Shown here: positions 42,662 through 52,399 of the stretch, one piece after another | Layout: the number at the start of each line of letters is the position of its first letter | Position numbering within the stretch: the stretch's first letter is position 1 | NCBI RefSeq assembly: GCF_022811925.1 | Contig: NZ_CP065511.1 | Coordinates: 5,023,001-5,087,000 of the forward strand | Reading direction: 5' to 3' | Length of the DNA: 64,000 nt | Source of the DNA: Cytobacillus oceanisediminis | GTDB lineage: Bacteria; Bacillota; Bacilli; Bacillales; Cytobacillaceae | Made by a program: the position numbers and the translations under genes | Notes under the pieces: generated by a model | What the model saw: only the letters and a program-made list of their open reading frames with translations | Told to the model about the DNA's origin: nothing | The model's database searches: none

Positions 42662-44002
42662 TTATAGAGGCACAATGCCTACTGGATTTATCGCATTTGA
42701 TTTTGCTGCATTCCAAGAACCTCTGTGAAGTTCAAAGTGCAGATGCTGGCCATAAGATTGTCCAGTATTACCCATGATACCGATTTGCTGGCCTTTAGAA
42801 ACAGTCTGGCCAGAGCCTACAGAACGGCTTCTCATATGAGCGTATACGGTTGTGTAAGTTTGTCCGCCAATAGAATGGGCAATAAAAATGGCATTTCCGT
42901 AGCTGCTTGAATAGTATGAACGAATTACAACACCATCTGCTGCTGCCACGATCGGTACTGTACCGCCTGATGCAATATCAACACCATAGTGCTCGCCTAA
43001 TGAACGGCCGCCAAATCCTGAAGAAAGTCTTCCTGCAGCTGGTTTTGTCCAGGCACCGCTTGATACTGAAGGTGCAGAAACCTGCGGGCTGCTTGATGAT
43101 CCGCTATCAGATGATGAGCTGCTTCCTGCTGATGAAGAGCTGCTCTTTTGAGCTGCTTTCTGTTTTGCCAATTCAGCTTGTCTTGCTGCCTCAGCCTGTC
43201 TTGCTGCCTCAGCCTGTCTTTCCTGCTCAAGCTTGATTGCTTTTTGAAGCGCTGCTTCCTGGGCTGCAAGGATTTCATTTTCTTCAGCTAATTCAAGCTT
43301 ATGAGCATGCATTTCCTCTTCTTCATGCTTTAGGGATGCAAGCAGTTTATCCTTTTCTGCCTTTTGGGCATTTAAGCTCTTTTTCATGCTTTCAAGCTCG
43401 GCAAGCATTTTTTCTAAAGATGCAAGCTCTTCTTTTACCTGAGCCTGTTTTTTCTCCAGCTCGTCTTTATCCGCCTGATGCGCTTTTAAAATGTCCTGGT
43501 CAGCTTCTACGATCGTAGCAACTGCTCCAACGCGTTCAACAAAATCTCCAAAGCTTTGCGCACCCATTAAAACATCAATATAGCTCACCATTCCGCCAGT
43601 TTCCTGGTAGTTGCGCGCACGGTCCTTTAATAGTTCGTTGCGCTTTTTGATGCGCTCTACTAATACTTTAATTTCGCCTTCAAGTTTTTCTATTTCCTTT
43701 TTAGTTTCAGAAATTTCGTTGTTCTTTTCTTCAATTTTCGCTAAAGCATCACTGATCGCTTTATCCAGGCGCTCAATTTCACTTTGAACGGACTGCTGCT
43801 CGCCCTGGTTTTCGGTAAGCCTCTTATCTGTATCGTTAATCTTTGATTCTACTCCAGAACGCTGTTCATTAATCTTATCTTTTTGGCTGTTTAAATCATT
43901 TAATTTATTTGCTGCAGACGCCTTTTCTAGAGGCAGTCCAACTGTTAGGCTGCCAAAACCTAAAACAGCAGCTAATGATAATGTGATGATGGATTTCTTC
44001 AA
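42662..44002 (-). CDS. secreted M23 peptidoglycan hydrolase with coiled coil (FtsEX partner)
   Basis: A 446-residue exported protein. Signal peptide about 1-32 (cut after ASA), long coiled coil about 35-255, Ala/Gln- and Ser-rich linkers about 255-315, then a LytM/M23 domain. The zinc/catalytic set is complete: HYGVD, YAHMRS and HLHFEL. The active site is therefore intact, unlike degenerate EnvC. The coiled coil resembles PcsB/CwlO/EnvC, which FtsEX activates across the membrane; the gene lies directly downstream of ftsX. I chose the TTG at 44002 (after AAAGGAGAAATC) giving (M)KKSIITLSL; an in-frame TTG at 44023 lacks an RBS. Confidence 0.88.
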   Translation of the reverse strand: MKKSIITLSLAAVLGFGSLTVGLPLEKASAANKLNDLNSQKDKINEQRSGVESKINDTDKRLTENQGEQQSVQSEIERLDKAISDALAKIEEKNNEISETKKEIEKLEGEIKVLVERIKKRNELLKDRARNYQETGGMVSYIDVLMGAQSFGDFVERVGAVATIVEADQDILKAHQADKDELEKKQAQVKEELASLEKMLAELESMKKSLNAQKAEKDKLLASLKHEEEEMHAHKLELAEENEILAAQEAALQKAIKLEQERQAEAARQAEAARQAELAKQKAAQKSSSSSAGSSSSSDSGSSSSPQVSAPSVSSGAWTKPAAGRLSSGFGGRSLGEHYGVDIASGGTVPIVAAADGVVIRSYYSSSYGNAIFIAHSIGGQTYTTVYAHMRSRSVGSGQTVSKGQQIGIMGNTGQSYGQHLHFELHRGSWNAAKSNAINPVGIVPL

Positions 44003-44159
44003 TTTTCCGATTTCTCCTTTCAATGAACACCATATGTACAGGTCAATCGTTCTATTTTTTCATCTAAGTCTGAAACATTTAACTCTGCTTAATCGTCTAA
44101 TATTATGAGGCTTGAAGGCGCCTGGACAGGTTCCCCCCGCAGGGCCTTCTAAGCTGGTT

Positions 44160-45053
44160 TTATACTTTCAGGAACTTTCTGACTGACATCAAGCTTCCCC
44201 ATACACCAATGAGTGCACCCATCAGGATAATAAGTCCGGAAATCTGATAGACAAACGGACTAAATTCCAGCAGCTTGACAAAGTGTCCTTCAAGCTTTGG
44301 CGCCAAATAATCATAGGCATAATAGTAGGCTGTTGAAACAAGTGCAATCGGAATAATGGATCCAAGCAATCCAAGCCATAAACCTTCCAGGAAGAATGGC
44401 CATCTGATGAAGGCGTTGGTCGCTCCTACCAATCTCATAATCTCGATTTCTTTTCTTCGTGACATGATCGTAATTTTAATCGTATTGGAAATCAGGAACA
44501 TGGCAGTAAATAATAGGCCGATAATCAGCACAAGGCCAACGTTTCTGCCGGCATTGATAAAGTTGAATAGCTTTTCAACCTGCCCCTGCCCATATTTTAC
44601 TTTTGCCGCATATTCCATTTTTTCAATCTGCTTAGCGGCTTTCATTGTGTCTGTCGGGTTTTTCGTCTTTACGATAAATACATCGTTCAGCGGATTATCC
44701 TGTTCGAACAGTTTGAAGGCTTCTCCTTCTTCACCAAGGCTGTCTATTAAACTATCAAGCTCTTTTTCCTTAGTTGAATATTCAACTGTTTTGATTTCGG
44801 GTATTCCTTCGATTTTTTGCCGTAAAACTTCCTGATCCTGCTCATTTGCAGCAACATCGATGTGAACGCGGATTTCCACGTCCTCTTCAATGGTAGTAGC
44901 CACCTTGTTGAGATTCATCATAATGACGAAAAATACGCCAACTAAAATGAGTGTTACTGTCACAGCACTTGCCGAAGCAAACGTCATCCAGCCGTTTCGC
45001 CCGAGGCTCTTGAAGCTTTCGCGGAAGTGCCGGCCCAATGTTCTAGCTTTCAT
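44160..45053 (-). CDS. ftsX: cell-division ABC permease FtsX
   Basis: A 297-residue permease with four membrane segments and an extracellular loop (about 50-160) that contacts the wall hydrolase. SLGRNGWMTFASASAVTVTL near 14 and MSRRKEIEIMRLVGATNAFIRWPFFLEG near 195 are family hallmarks. With FtsE it transduces ATP hydrolysis to an outside hydrolase in elongation or sporulation entry. The ATG at 45053 overlaps ftsE by 11 nt and has GAGGTGA upstream. Confidence 0.95.
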   Translation of the reverse strand: MKARTLGRHFRESFKSLGRNGWMTFASASAVTVTLILVGVFFVIMMNLNKVATTIEEDVEIRVHIDVAANEQDQEVLRQKIEGIPEIKTVEYSTKEKELDSLIDSLGEEGEAFKLFEQDNPLNDVFIVKTKNPTDTMKAAKQIEKMEYAAKVKYGQGQVEKLFNFINAGRNVGLVLIIGLLFTAMFLISNTIKITIMSRRKEIEIMRLVGATNAFIRWPFFLEGLWLGLLGSIIPIALVSTAYYYAYDYLAPKLEGHFVKLLEFSPFVYQISGLIILMGALIGVWGSLMSVRKFLKV

Positions 45054-45729
45054 AGCCGTAATCACCTCTTTGCTCGTCACGCACAATCCTTCCGCCTTCT
45101 ATGGCAATAACGCGGTGCTTAATCGTGTTAACAATTTCTTTATTATGAGTTGCCATGACCACAGTCGTTCCTCTCGTGTTGATTTCATCGAAAATGTTCA
45201 TGATTTCCCATGAAGTATCCGGGTCAAGGTTTCCTGTAGGCTCGTCCGCTATCACGACCTTTGGAGAATTTACGATGGATCTGGCGATGGAAACACGCTG
45301 CTGCTCCCCGCCTGATAATTCGGTCGGAAGCATCCTAGCCTTATGCTTTAAACCTACAAGGTCCAAAGTTTCCATGACTTGTTTTTTAATATTCTTCGGA
45401 TGCTCTTCAATAACCTCAAGAGCAAAAGCTACATTCTCATAGACAGTTAGTGTCTGAAGAAGCTTAAAGTCCTGGAAAACGACACCGATTTTACGGCGCA
45501 TAAGCGGCACCTTTGCATTTTTTAATGTAGCCAGATTCACTCCGTCAATGGTTATCGTTCCGCTCGAAGGCTTTTCTTCCCGGTACATCATTTTGATAAA
45601 AGTGGATTTACCGGCCCCACTCGGTCCTACTACATAAACAAACTCACCTTGTTTAATATGGACATCAATCCCGCTGGCAGCTGTAACGCCATTGGGGTAT
45701 CTCTTATATACGTCTTTCATATCGATCAT
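45043..45729 (-). CDS. ftsE: cell-division ATP-binding protein FtsE
   Basis: A 228-residue ABC ATPase: Walker A GPSGAGKST near 36, signature LSGGEQQR near 139, Walker B VVIADEPTGNLD near 159, H-loop ATHNKEI near 195. It powers the FtsX-hydrolase system. The ATG at 45729 (MIDMKDVYKRYPNG) follows AGGTGAT; a GTG nine bases upstream lies within that ribosome binding site. Confidence 0.95.
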   Translation of the reverse strand: MIDMKDVYKRYPNGVTAASGIDVHIKQGEFVYVVGPSGAGKSTFIKMMYREEKPSSGTITIDGVNLATLKNAKVPLMRRKIGVVFQDFKLLQTLTVYENVAFALEVIEEHPKNIKKQVMETLDLVGLKHKARMLPTELSGGEQQRVSIARSIVNSPKVVIADEPTGNLDPDTSWEIMNIFDEINTRGTTVVMATHNKEIVNTIKHRVIAIEGGRIVRDEQRGDYGYES

Positions 45730-46121
45730 ATATATCACCTAGCATCTAGTGTGTATTAAGAATTAAAAAACAGACGGCCTTTTTCGCTAAAAAACGACAT
45801 CCTTTCGACACAGAGGATGACAAAATACTTGTAAATACTGCCTATTTAGCCATCTAAAATTCTCACACAACCCATTATAACATCATAAGTTGTCAAAATA
45901 ACGGAAAAAATTATTACAGTTTCTTTTCAATCCCTTAACTATTGTTACTTTTTTCCTGAGTTTCATTAATATTCTAGGGTTTTTAGTCACTTAATCTGCG
46001 GATTTTTCCTTCTTTTTGCATATTGCATTCACTCGATATTTGTCATAAATTGTCTTGCCTCAGCACAATCTGTTTTAAAAAATAGCCTCGCATATATTGT
46101 TGTTTTTTCACCTTAATGCAG

Positions 46122-46257
46122 TCCGTTGATTTGCGCTCCAGGATGCCCGCTTTCCGCGGGGCGGGCGCTGAGCCTCCTCGGCACTTCTCGCCTGGGGTCT
46201 CATCTGTCCCGCTGCTCCCTGGAGTCTCGCACCTTCCGCTCCAATCAACTCAGCGGT
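46122..46257 (-). repeat. palindromic repeat, copy C of the MITE-like family
   Basis: Its reverse complement starts GTTGATTGGAGCGGAAGG and ends GGAGCGCAAATCAAC, the same interior borders as copies A and B. Outer ends are degenerate (candidate 46066-46271) and no target duplication is evident, so this looks like an older copy. Confidence 0.65.
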
Positions 46258-46297
46258 TATTAAACAAATAGCAGAATACCTTACGAAAACAGAAAAA

Positions 46298-46329
46298 ATA
46301 AAAACGTCCTGCCGAACAGAACGTTTTCA
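46298..46329 (-). terminator. terminator of cccB
   Basis: On the minus strand AAAACGTTCTG and CAGGACGTTTT form an 11-bp stem with one mismatch, followed by TTTATTTTTTC. Confidence 0.8.
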
Positions 46330-46339
46330 TTTAATCCTA

Positions 46340-46693
46340 TTATTTCTTGCCTGCTAGCCAGGATGCTACAGCAGAAGCTTCTTCTCCCTGAAGCAAGCCT
46401 TTAGGCATAGCTCCTTTACCGTTAGCAATTGTGTTTTCAATATCTTCCTGCGATAGGCTGGCACCAATTTTATCTAGTGCAGGCCCTACACCGCCTTCAA
46501 GGTTTGCACCGTGGCAGCTTGAACATTTCTGTTCATAAAGCTTTTGTGCGTCACCAGCGTCAGCAGTATCAGTCGTTGTTTCACCGCCGCCGTTTGTAGC
46601 AGTGTCCTTGTCTTCAGCAGCATCGTCTCCGCCGCCGCAGGCTGCAAGAACTAAAGATGTACCCATCAGTAATGCCAGTAGCTTCTTTTTCAC
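46340..46693 (-). CDS. cccB: membrane-anchored cytochrome c-551, GTG start
   Basis: A 117-residue lipoprotein cytochrome. Signal and lipobox LAAC (Cys19), an acidic/Thr-rich linker (20-50), and a class I cytochrome c domain with CSSCH (about 57-61) and the axial Met in GAMPKG near 96. It shuttles electrons to the terminal oxidase on the outer face of the membrane. The start is GTG at 46693 with GAGGGGGAA upstream. The position beside yvjA matches B. subtilis. Confidence 0.94.
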   Translation of the reverse strand: MKKKLLALLMGTSLVLAACGGGDDAAEDKDTATNGGGETTTDTADAGDAQKLYEQKCSSCHGANLEGGVGPALDKIGASLSQEDIENTIANGKGAMPKGLLQGEEASAVASWLAGKK

Positions 46694-46745
46694 CTATAAT
46701 TCCCCCTCAGGAAAAAATACTAAGTACAGCTATATTATACCAACA

Positions 46746-47612
46746 CTATGCTCGTTTGAAACCCTCGCCCAACACCTCGGAAGCATCCGTAACAATGATA
46801 AATGCAGTAGGATCAATGGTTTGAACCAGTTGTTTCAATTTTGTGAACTCCGTCTGGTCCACCACACACATAAGAACTGGACGTTCATGGTCGGTATAAC
46901 CACCGTATGCTGATAGTTTTGTCACACCGCGGTCAATTTTATTCAAAATTCCTTCACGAACTTCACTTTGTTTTTCAGTAATGATTAAAGCCATCTTTGT
47001 CCGGCTGAATCCAAGCTGAATAAGATCGATTGTTTTGCTTGTCACATATAAGGCAATTAAGGCATACAGCCCCTGCTCTATGTCAAAAATAATCGCAGCC
47101 GACAGTACGATTAATCCATCGATTATCGCTACACAAGTTCCAAGAGACAAACCTGTATACTTGTTAATAATCTGTGCTGCAAGGTCTGTCCCTCCTGTTG
47201 ATGCTTTACCCCGGAAAACAATACCTAAACCCAGGCCAACGCCAATTCCGCCAAACAGAGAAGCCAGCAGCGGATCTGATGTCCATGGCTCATAATCTTT
47301 TGTAAGAAAAACAACAAACGGCAGAAATATTGTCCCAGCCAGAGTTTTCGCCCCAAATTGTTTGCCGAGCAAAAGCACACCTGCAATAAAAAGCGGTATA
47401 TTAAATGCCCACTGTACATATGCCGGCTCCCAGCCAGCAACCGCATCCAGGATCGTACTGATTCCGCTTACTCCTCCTGACGCAATTCGGTTGGGAAGCA
47501 AAAACATATTAAACGCGATAGCCACAATTCCAGAACCTATTAAAACATATAAGTACTCCAGCAATCTCTCCGCTTTTGTACTATAAGTATATCCTCTTCT
47601 ATTCTTGCCCAT
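46746..47612 (-). CDS. yvjA: YitT/DUF2179-family membrane protein YvjA
   Basis: A 288-residue protein with six hydrophobic segments (about 20-190, NRIASGGVSGISTIL near 42) and a cytosolic C-terminal DUF2179 domain (about 200-285, ALIITEKQSEVREGIL). Function is not known. The ATG at 47612 follows GGAGGGAG. It is the gene before cccB on the minus strand, as in B. subtilis. Confidence 0.88.
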   Translation of the reverse strand: MGKNRRGYTYSTKAERLLEYLYVLIGSGIVAIAFNMFLLPNRIASGGVSGISTILDAVAGWEPAYVQWAFNIPLFIAGVLLLGKQFGAKTLAGTIFLPFVVFLTKDYEPWTSDPLLASLFGGIGVGLGLGIVFRGKASTGGTDLAAQIINKYTGLSLGTCVAIIDGLIVLSAAIIFDIEQGLYALIALYVTSKTIDLIQLGFSRTKMALIITEKQSEVREGILNKIDRGVTKLSAYGGYTDHERPVLMCVVDQTEFTKLKQLVQTIDPTAFIIVTDASEVLGEGFKRA

Positions 47613-47906
47613 TTCTTCTCCCTCCGGTGTCCCGATCTATGCAGAATTAAGTTCATATTCCATTTTTACCGTCAGTGAGTATAGCATGGAGTCTGGAGCA
47701 TGTAAATGCCATTAAACTGCCGTATTAAAGGACTGTTGTCCCTCGCCTCTGCTTTTCATTATATTGTGATAAAAACAGTCAATTTATCATGCGGATTATA
47801 TGTGTGAAATGTTTATGAACATTGTCCCAGAATGCTCCGGGGGTACATTATCTTCAGCATGAAATTCAGTGGCATGTGATATAATGTCGAAAAGGAGGTG
47901 AGAAAA

Positions 47907-48341
47907 ATGGAGAAGATTCTTAATGAAATTTTAAGTACACTGAAAGAACATTCCAAGAGGTTTGATGAAATTGATGAGAAGTTCGTTTCGATTGATAAGA
48001 GATTCGATTCGATTGATCAGAGGTTTGATTCGATTGATCATGAATTTGCTGATGTTAAACACAGGCTCGGGAATGTTGAGAACAGGATTGAAAAAGTTGA
48101 TAGCAGACTTGGGAATGTTGAAAATAGCGTTGAAAGACTTTCTGAACAGATTGAGAACAATGCCACCGAATTCAGAAGCCATTTTAAGCATATTGAAACG
48201 AAGTTAGATCAGCATGAAGAGACTTTCCATGTTATTTCGGATGCTTTGAGGGGTACAAAAATTGATATTGAACACCTTAGTAAAAAAAGCGGAGTCCACG
48301 AAACAGAAATTAACCAGCTCAAAAAGCGTATCCACTCCTAG
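47907..48341 (+). CDS. heptad-repeat coiled-coil protein
   Basis: A 144-residue soluble protein, almost wholly an ungapped heptad coiled coil. Residues about 30-75 repeat seven-residue units of the form RFDSIDQ, RFDSIDH, RLGNVEN, RIEKVDS, RLGNVEN. At DNA level these are 21-nt tandem repeats. I do not recognise a specific function; similar proteins are scattered in Bacillaceae. The ATG at 47907 sits 7 nt from AAAGGAGGTG; a GTG at 47898 is part of that site. It is the only plus-strand gene between glycan island and riboswitch region. Confidence 0.8.
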   Translation: MEKILNEILSTLKEHSKRFDEIDEKFVSIDKRFDSIDQRFDSIDHEFADVKHRLGNVENRIEKVDSRLGNVENSVERLSEQIENNATEFRSHFKHIETKLDQHEETFHVISDALRGTKIDIEHLSKKSGVHETEINQLKKRIHS

Positions 48342-48384
48342 AGCAATCCCCATTCACCGGCTAGCTCAGTTAAAATTCCATTAA

Positions 48385-48426
48385 TAAAAAACAAGCCTAT
48401 GCCGGTTATATGCCAGCATAGGCTAT
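48385..48426 (-). terminator. terminator of prfB
   Basis: On the minus strand AGCCTATGC and GCATAGGCT form a stem that extends inward, followed by TGTTTTTTATT. Confidence 0.8.
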
Positions 48427-48434
48427 TTTACGTA

Positions 48435-49548
48435 TTAATCCTGAGGCAAAATCAATTTTGAGCGCAAATATGCATTAATAAACAAATCCAGATCACCGTC
48501 CATAACTCCCTGGACGTTACCGACTTCCGTGTTGGTGCGGTGGTCTTTTACCATGGAATATGGATGGAAGACATAGGAGCGGATCTGGCTTCCCCACCCG
48601 ATGTCTTTTTGTTCACCTCGGATTTCGGCCAATTCTGCTTCCTGCTCTTCGATTTTCTTTTGGTAGAGCTTAGCTTGCAGCATTTTCATGGCACGTTCGC
48701 GGTTTTTGATCTGGGAACGCTCTGTCTGGCACGTTACCACGACATTTGTCGGCAAGTGGGTGATACGGACAGCAGAGTCAGTCGTGTTGATATGCTGACC
48801 GCCGGCGCCGCTTGCACGGTATGTGTCGATTTTCAGATCTTCTGTACGGATGTCGATTTCAATTTCATCATTGAATTCCGGCATCACTTCACAGGATACG
48901 AATGATGTATGACGGCGGCCCGAAGAGTCGAATGGAGAAATCCTTACTAGACGGTGCACGCCTTTTTCAGCCTTCAAGTAGCCGTATGCGTTATGGCCCT
49001 TAATGCTAAGGGTAACACTCTTGATACCCGCTTCATCTCCAGGCAGGTAATCAAGTGTTTCAACCTTGAAGCCTTTCTTTTCCGCCCAGCGTGTATACAT
49101 ACGAAGCAGCATGCTGCCCCAGTCCTGTGACTCGGTTCCGCCTGCACCCGGATGCAGTTCAAGAATGGCATTGTTCTTATCATATTCTTCGCTTAAAAGA
49201 AGCTGCAGTTCGAAATCGTTCAGGCGCTTCACTAAGTCCTTGAGCTCTTCCTCAAGCTCGGCCTGCAATTCTGCGTCGCTCTCTTCTTTTACTAGCTCAT
49301 AAGTTAATTCCAGATTCTCAAACGTTTCGTATAAGTTGTGGAATTCAACTACCTGATCTTTCAGTGAGTTTGATTCGCTGATAACAACCTGTGCCGCCTG
49401 CTGGTCATCCCAAAATCCAGGCTGCAGCATGACATCATCAAGCTCAGCTATGCGCGCCTCTTTGTTTTCTAAGTCAAAGAGACCCCCTAAAGTCCGCTAA
49501 AATCTTAGCTGTTTTTTCAAGTTCATTGCGAATATCTGCTAATTCCAT
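48435..49548 (-). CDS. prfB: peptide chain release factor 2 with programmed +1 frameshift
   Basis: RF2 reads UGA and UAA stops. The gene begins at ATG 49548 ([13 protein letters not shown]), runs 24 codons to an in-frame TGA at 49476-49474, and continues in the +1 frame from the slippery CTT-TGA-C (49479-49473). AGGGGG (49488-49483) just upstream acts as the internal Shine-Dalgarno that promotes the shift, so low RF2 raises its own synthesis. The downstream part holds the SPF anticodon-like motif ([11 protein letters not shown]) and GGQ ([12 protein letters not shown]). Total about 370 residues, the normal length; this is not a pseudogene. Confidence 0.97.
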
Positions 49549-49640
49549 TATGGTCACCTCGTAAATTATTTTCCTGTTATTGTGTGGTTATTTGTAAAAA
49601 CATATTTCCTATTGAGATTTTTACAACTTATCCCAAAGAG

Positions 49641-49672
49641 AGAAGCCGGCAAAGCTGTTGCCGGCTCGGGTG
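49641..49672 (-). terminator. hairpin after secA
   Basis: GAGCCGGCAA and TTGCCGGCTT on the minus strand around a short loop. The following TCTCTCTTT is only a weak T tract, so some read-through into prfB is possible. Confidence 0.5.
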
Positions 49673-49673
49673 T

Positions 49674-52187
49674 TTATTTCTCTGCACCACAGCAGTTTTT
49701 ATATTTCTTGCCGCTGCCGCAGATGCATGGGTCGTTTCTTCCAACGTCCATCTGCTTGACGACAGGTTTCTTCTTAACCTTTTCACCGTCTTCTTTCGGG
49801 TTGACGGCCTGTCCCTTGGCCACTTCCTGGCGCTCGAGGTTGTTGCGGATTTCGGCCTTCATGATGTACTTCGCAACATCTTCTTCGATGGAAGCGATCA
49901 TGTTTTCAAACATCGCAAAGCCTTCTCCCTGGTACTCGCGGAGCGGATCTGTCTGGCCATACGCACGCAGGTGGATTCCCTGGCGAAGCTGATCCATTGC
50001 GTCAATGTGATCCATCCATTTGGAGTCAACCGCACGAAGCACGATGACTTTTTCAAATTCACGCATTTGCTCAGGGCTAAGCATTTCCTCTTTTTCATTG
50101 TAGCGTTCTTTAACCTTGGCAAAAATGGTTTCGGCGATTTCCTCCGTATCCTTGCCGCGGATATCATTTACGGTTAGGTCACCTTCATTTAGAAGGTTTC
50201 CATTCACATAGTCAATGATGCCCTGCAGGTTCCAGTTTTCCTCGTCTTCATGTCCAGGTGCATACCCTTCCACATTACGCTGAATGCTGGTCATGATCAT
50301 CTTTTCAACGATCTCTCTCAAGTTCTCAGACTCCAGAACTTCATTACGCTGACCATAAAGAATCTCACGCTGCTGACGGAGAACATCGTCGTAAGAAAGA
50401 AGCTGCTTACGTGCATCAAAGTTATTGCCTTCAACGCGCTTCTGCGCAGATTCAACAGCTCTTGAAACCATTTTACTTTGGATTGGCTGAGTGTCATCCA
50501 TTCCAAGGCGCTCCATCATCGATTTCATATTGTCAGAACCGAAACGGCGCATTAATTCATCTTCCATGGAAAGATAGAATTGCGTGACACCCGGGTCTCC
50601 CTGACGTCCGGAACGTCCGCGGAGCTGGTTATCGATACGTCTGCTTTCATGACGCTCTGTACCAACAACGCATAAGCCGCCAAGCTCCTTTACGCCTTCC
50701 CCAAGCTTGATATCCGTACCGCGTCCAGCCATGTTAGTGGCAATTGTCACAGCACCCTGCTTACCGGCATCCAAGATGATTTCCGCTTCACGGCCATGAT
50801 TTTTCGCGTTTAGAACGTTATGCGGAACGCCTTTTTTGCTCAGGTATTTAGAGATAATTTCAGATGTTTCGATAGCAACAGTACCGACAAGCACAGGCTG
50901 TCCTTTTTGGTGGCGATCAGCAATATCTTCTACAACTGCACGGAATTTACCATCCATTGTTGCATAAATTAAATCCGGACGGTCATCACGGGCGATCGGA
51001 CGGTTTGTCGGAATCACAACAACGTTCATATTGTAGATGTTTCGGAATTCTTCTTCTTCCGTTTTCGCCGTACCGGTCATACCGGCAAGCTTTTCGTACA
51101 TACGGAAATAGTTCTGGAATGTGATCGTTGCAAGTGTCATGCTTTCGTTCTGGATTTCCAGGCCTTCCTTAGCTTCGATAGCCTGGTGAAGTCCATCGCT
51201 GTAGCGGCGGCCCTTCATCAGACGCCCAGTAAATTGGTCAACGATTACAATCTCATCGTCCTGAACGACATAATCTACATCAAGGTGCATACTGGAATGT
51301 GCTTTTAATGCCTGTGTAATATGGTGGTTAAGTGCAACATGCGAGATGTCGAAAAGGTTATCGATCCCAAAAGCCTTTTCTGCTTTTGTCATCCCCTCTT
51401 CTGTCAGCTGCACACCTTTTGTCTTTTCATCATATGTGAAGTCTTCATCTTTTTTCAGGCGGCTGACAAAGGCATTGGCCTGAATATAAAGCTGAGTGGA
51501 CTTTTGAGCAGATCCGGAAATGATCAGCGGTGTACGTGCTTCGTCAATGAGGATGGAGTCCACTTCATCAATTACGGCATAGTGCAGCGGGCGCTGAACC
51601 TTCTGCTCTTTGTAGAGAACCATGTTATCGCGAAGGTAATCGAACCCAAGCTCGTTGTTTGTGCTGTATGTGATATCAGCAGCATATGCCGCCTGTTTTT
51701 CTTCTTTCGAAAGCCCATTTAAGTTTAAGCCGACAGACAGGCCAAGGAATTCGTAAAGCTGGCCCATTTCAGTGGCGTCACGGCTCGCAAGGTATTCGTT
51801 GACTGTAACTACGTGGACACCTTTGCCTGTAAGGGCATTGAGATACACTGGCATGGTTGCAGTCAGGGTTTTACCTTCTCCGGTTTTCATCTCTGAAATA
51901 TTTCCGTCATGAAGGGAAATACCCCCCATTAACTGAACCGGATAAGGATATAAGCCAAGAACGCGCTTTGCTGCTTCGCGGACAACCGCAAAAGCTTCAG
52001 TCAGCATATCATCGACGGTTTCGCCCTTTTGGTAGCGGGCTTTGAATTCTTCCGTTTTCTCGCGCAGCTGCTGGTCCGATAATTTTTCCATATCAGATGC
52101 AAGTACTTCAATTTGTTCTGCCATTTTGGTGAGACGTTTTATTTCGCGTTTATTTTGATCAAACACTTTATTTAAAATCCCAAGCAT
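49674..52187 (-). CDS. secA: preprotein translocase ATPase SecA
   Basis: An 837-residue motor that drives secretory proteins through SecYEG. Walker [10 protein letters not shown] near 103, [13 protein letters not shown] near 209, the preprotein cross-linking domain about 230-370, motif [13 protein letters not shown] near 490, [13 protein letters not shown] near 530, and the C-terminal zinc motif [13 protein letters not shown] that binds SecB or lipids. The ATG at 52187 follows AAAGGAG. No hpf gene lies just upstream, unlike B. subtilis. Confidence 0.97.
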   Translation of the reverse strand: MLGILNKVFDQNKREIKRLTKMAEQIEVLASDMEKLSDQQLREKTEEFKARYQKGETVDDMLTEAFAVVREAAKRVLGLYPYPVQLMGGISLHDGNISEMKTGEGKTLTATMPVYLNALTGKGVHVVTVNEYLASRDATEMGQLYEFLGLSVGLNLNGLSKEEKQAAYAADITYSTNNELGFDYLRDNMVLYKEQKVQRPLHYAVIDEVDSILIDEARTPLIISGSAQKSTQLYIQANAFVSRLKKDEDFTYDEKTKGVQLTEEGMTKAEKAFGIDNLFDISHVALNHHITQALKAHSSMHLDVDYVVQDDEIVIVDQFTGRLMKGRRYSDGLHQAIEAKEGLEIQNESMTLATITFQNYFRMYEKLAGMTGTAKTEEEEFRNIYNMNVVVIPTNRPIARDDRPDLIYATMDGKFRAVVEDIADRHQKGQPVLVGTVAIETSEIISKYLSKKGVPHNVLNAKNHGREAEIILDAGKQGAVTIATNMAGRGTDIKLGEGVKELGGLCVVGTERHESRRIDNQLRGRSGRQGDPGVTQFYLSMEDELMRRFGSDNMKSMMERLGMDDTQPIQSKMVSRAVESAQKRVEGNNFDARKQLLSYDDVLRQQREILYGQRNEVLESENLREIVEKMIMTSIQRNVEGYAPGHEDEENWNLQGIIDYVNGNLLNEGDLTVNDIRGKDTEEIAETIFAKVKERYNEKEEMLSPEQMREFEKVIVLRAVDSKWMDHIDAMDQLRQGIHLRAYGQTDPLREYQGEGFAMFENMIASIEEDVAKYIMKAEIRNNLERQEVAKGQAVNPKEDGEKVKKKPVVKQMDVGRNDPCICGSGKKYKNCCGAEK

Positions 52188-52399
52188 AAAAACGCTCCTT
52201 TATGTTGGATATGACAGCACAAGTGCCTTGTTGATAGCTCAAGGCGCAGGAACTATGCATATCTAATTTCAAAGTCTATTTAAGCATAGGTAGTTAAAGA
52301 TTCGCTTCTTTTCGGCGGAATCCTCCCATGAAAATTCACATTATTTCTTATTTATATTACCACTTTGGGAGGGGGGTGACAACTTATGCCACATGCGAG

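Larger units (their letters stand above)
45730..46339. other. ftsE upstream / cccB downstream gap
   Basis: 610 nt without a gene. It contains a palindromic repeat (copy C, about 46122-46257) and the cccB terminator (46298-46329). An A/T-rich stretch at 45740-46080 is presumably the ftsE promoter region, but no promoter could be chosen with confidence. Confidence 0.5.

Noticed and set aside
48435..49430. prfB as a truncated gene or pseudogene
   Set aside because: The upstream 24 codons, internal Shine-Dalgarno and CTT-TGA-C show a programmed frameshift.
49584..50177. 197-codon plus-strand open frame opposite secA
   Set aside because: SecA covers this region with full-length family similarity. 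The opposite frame has no recognisable domain.
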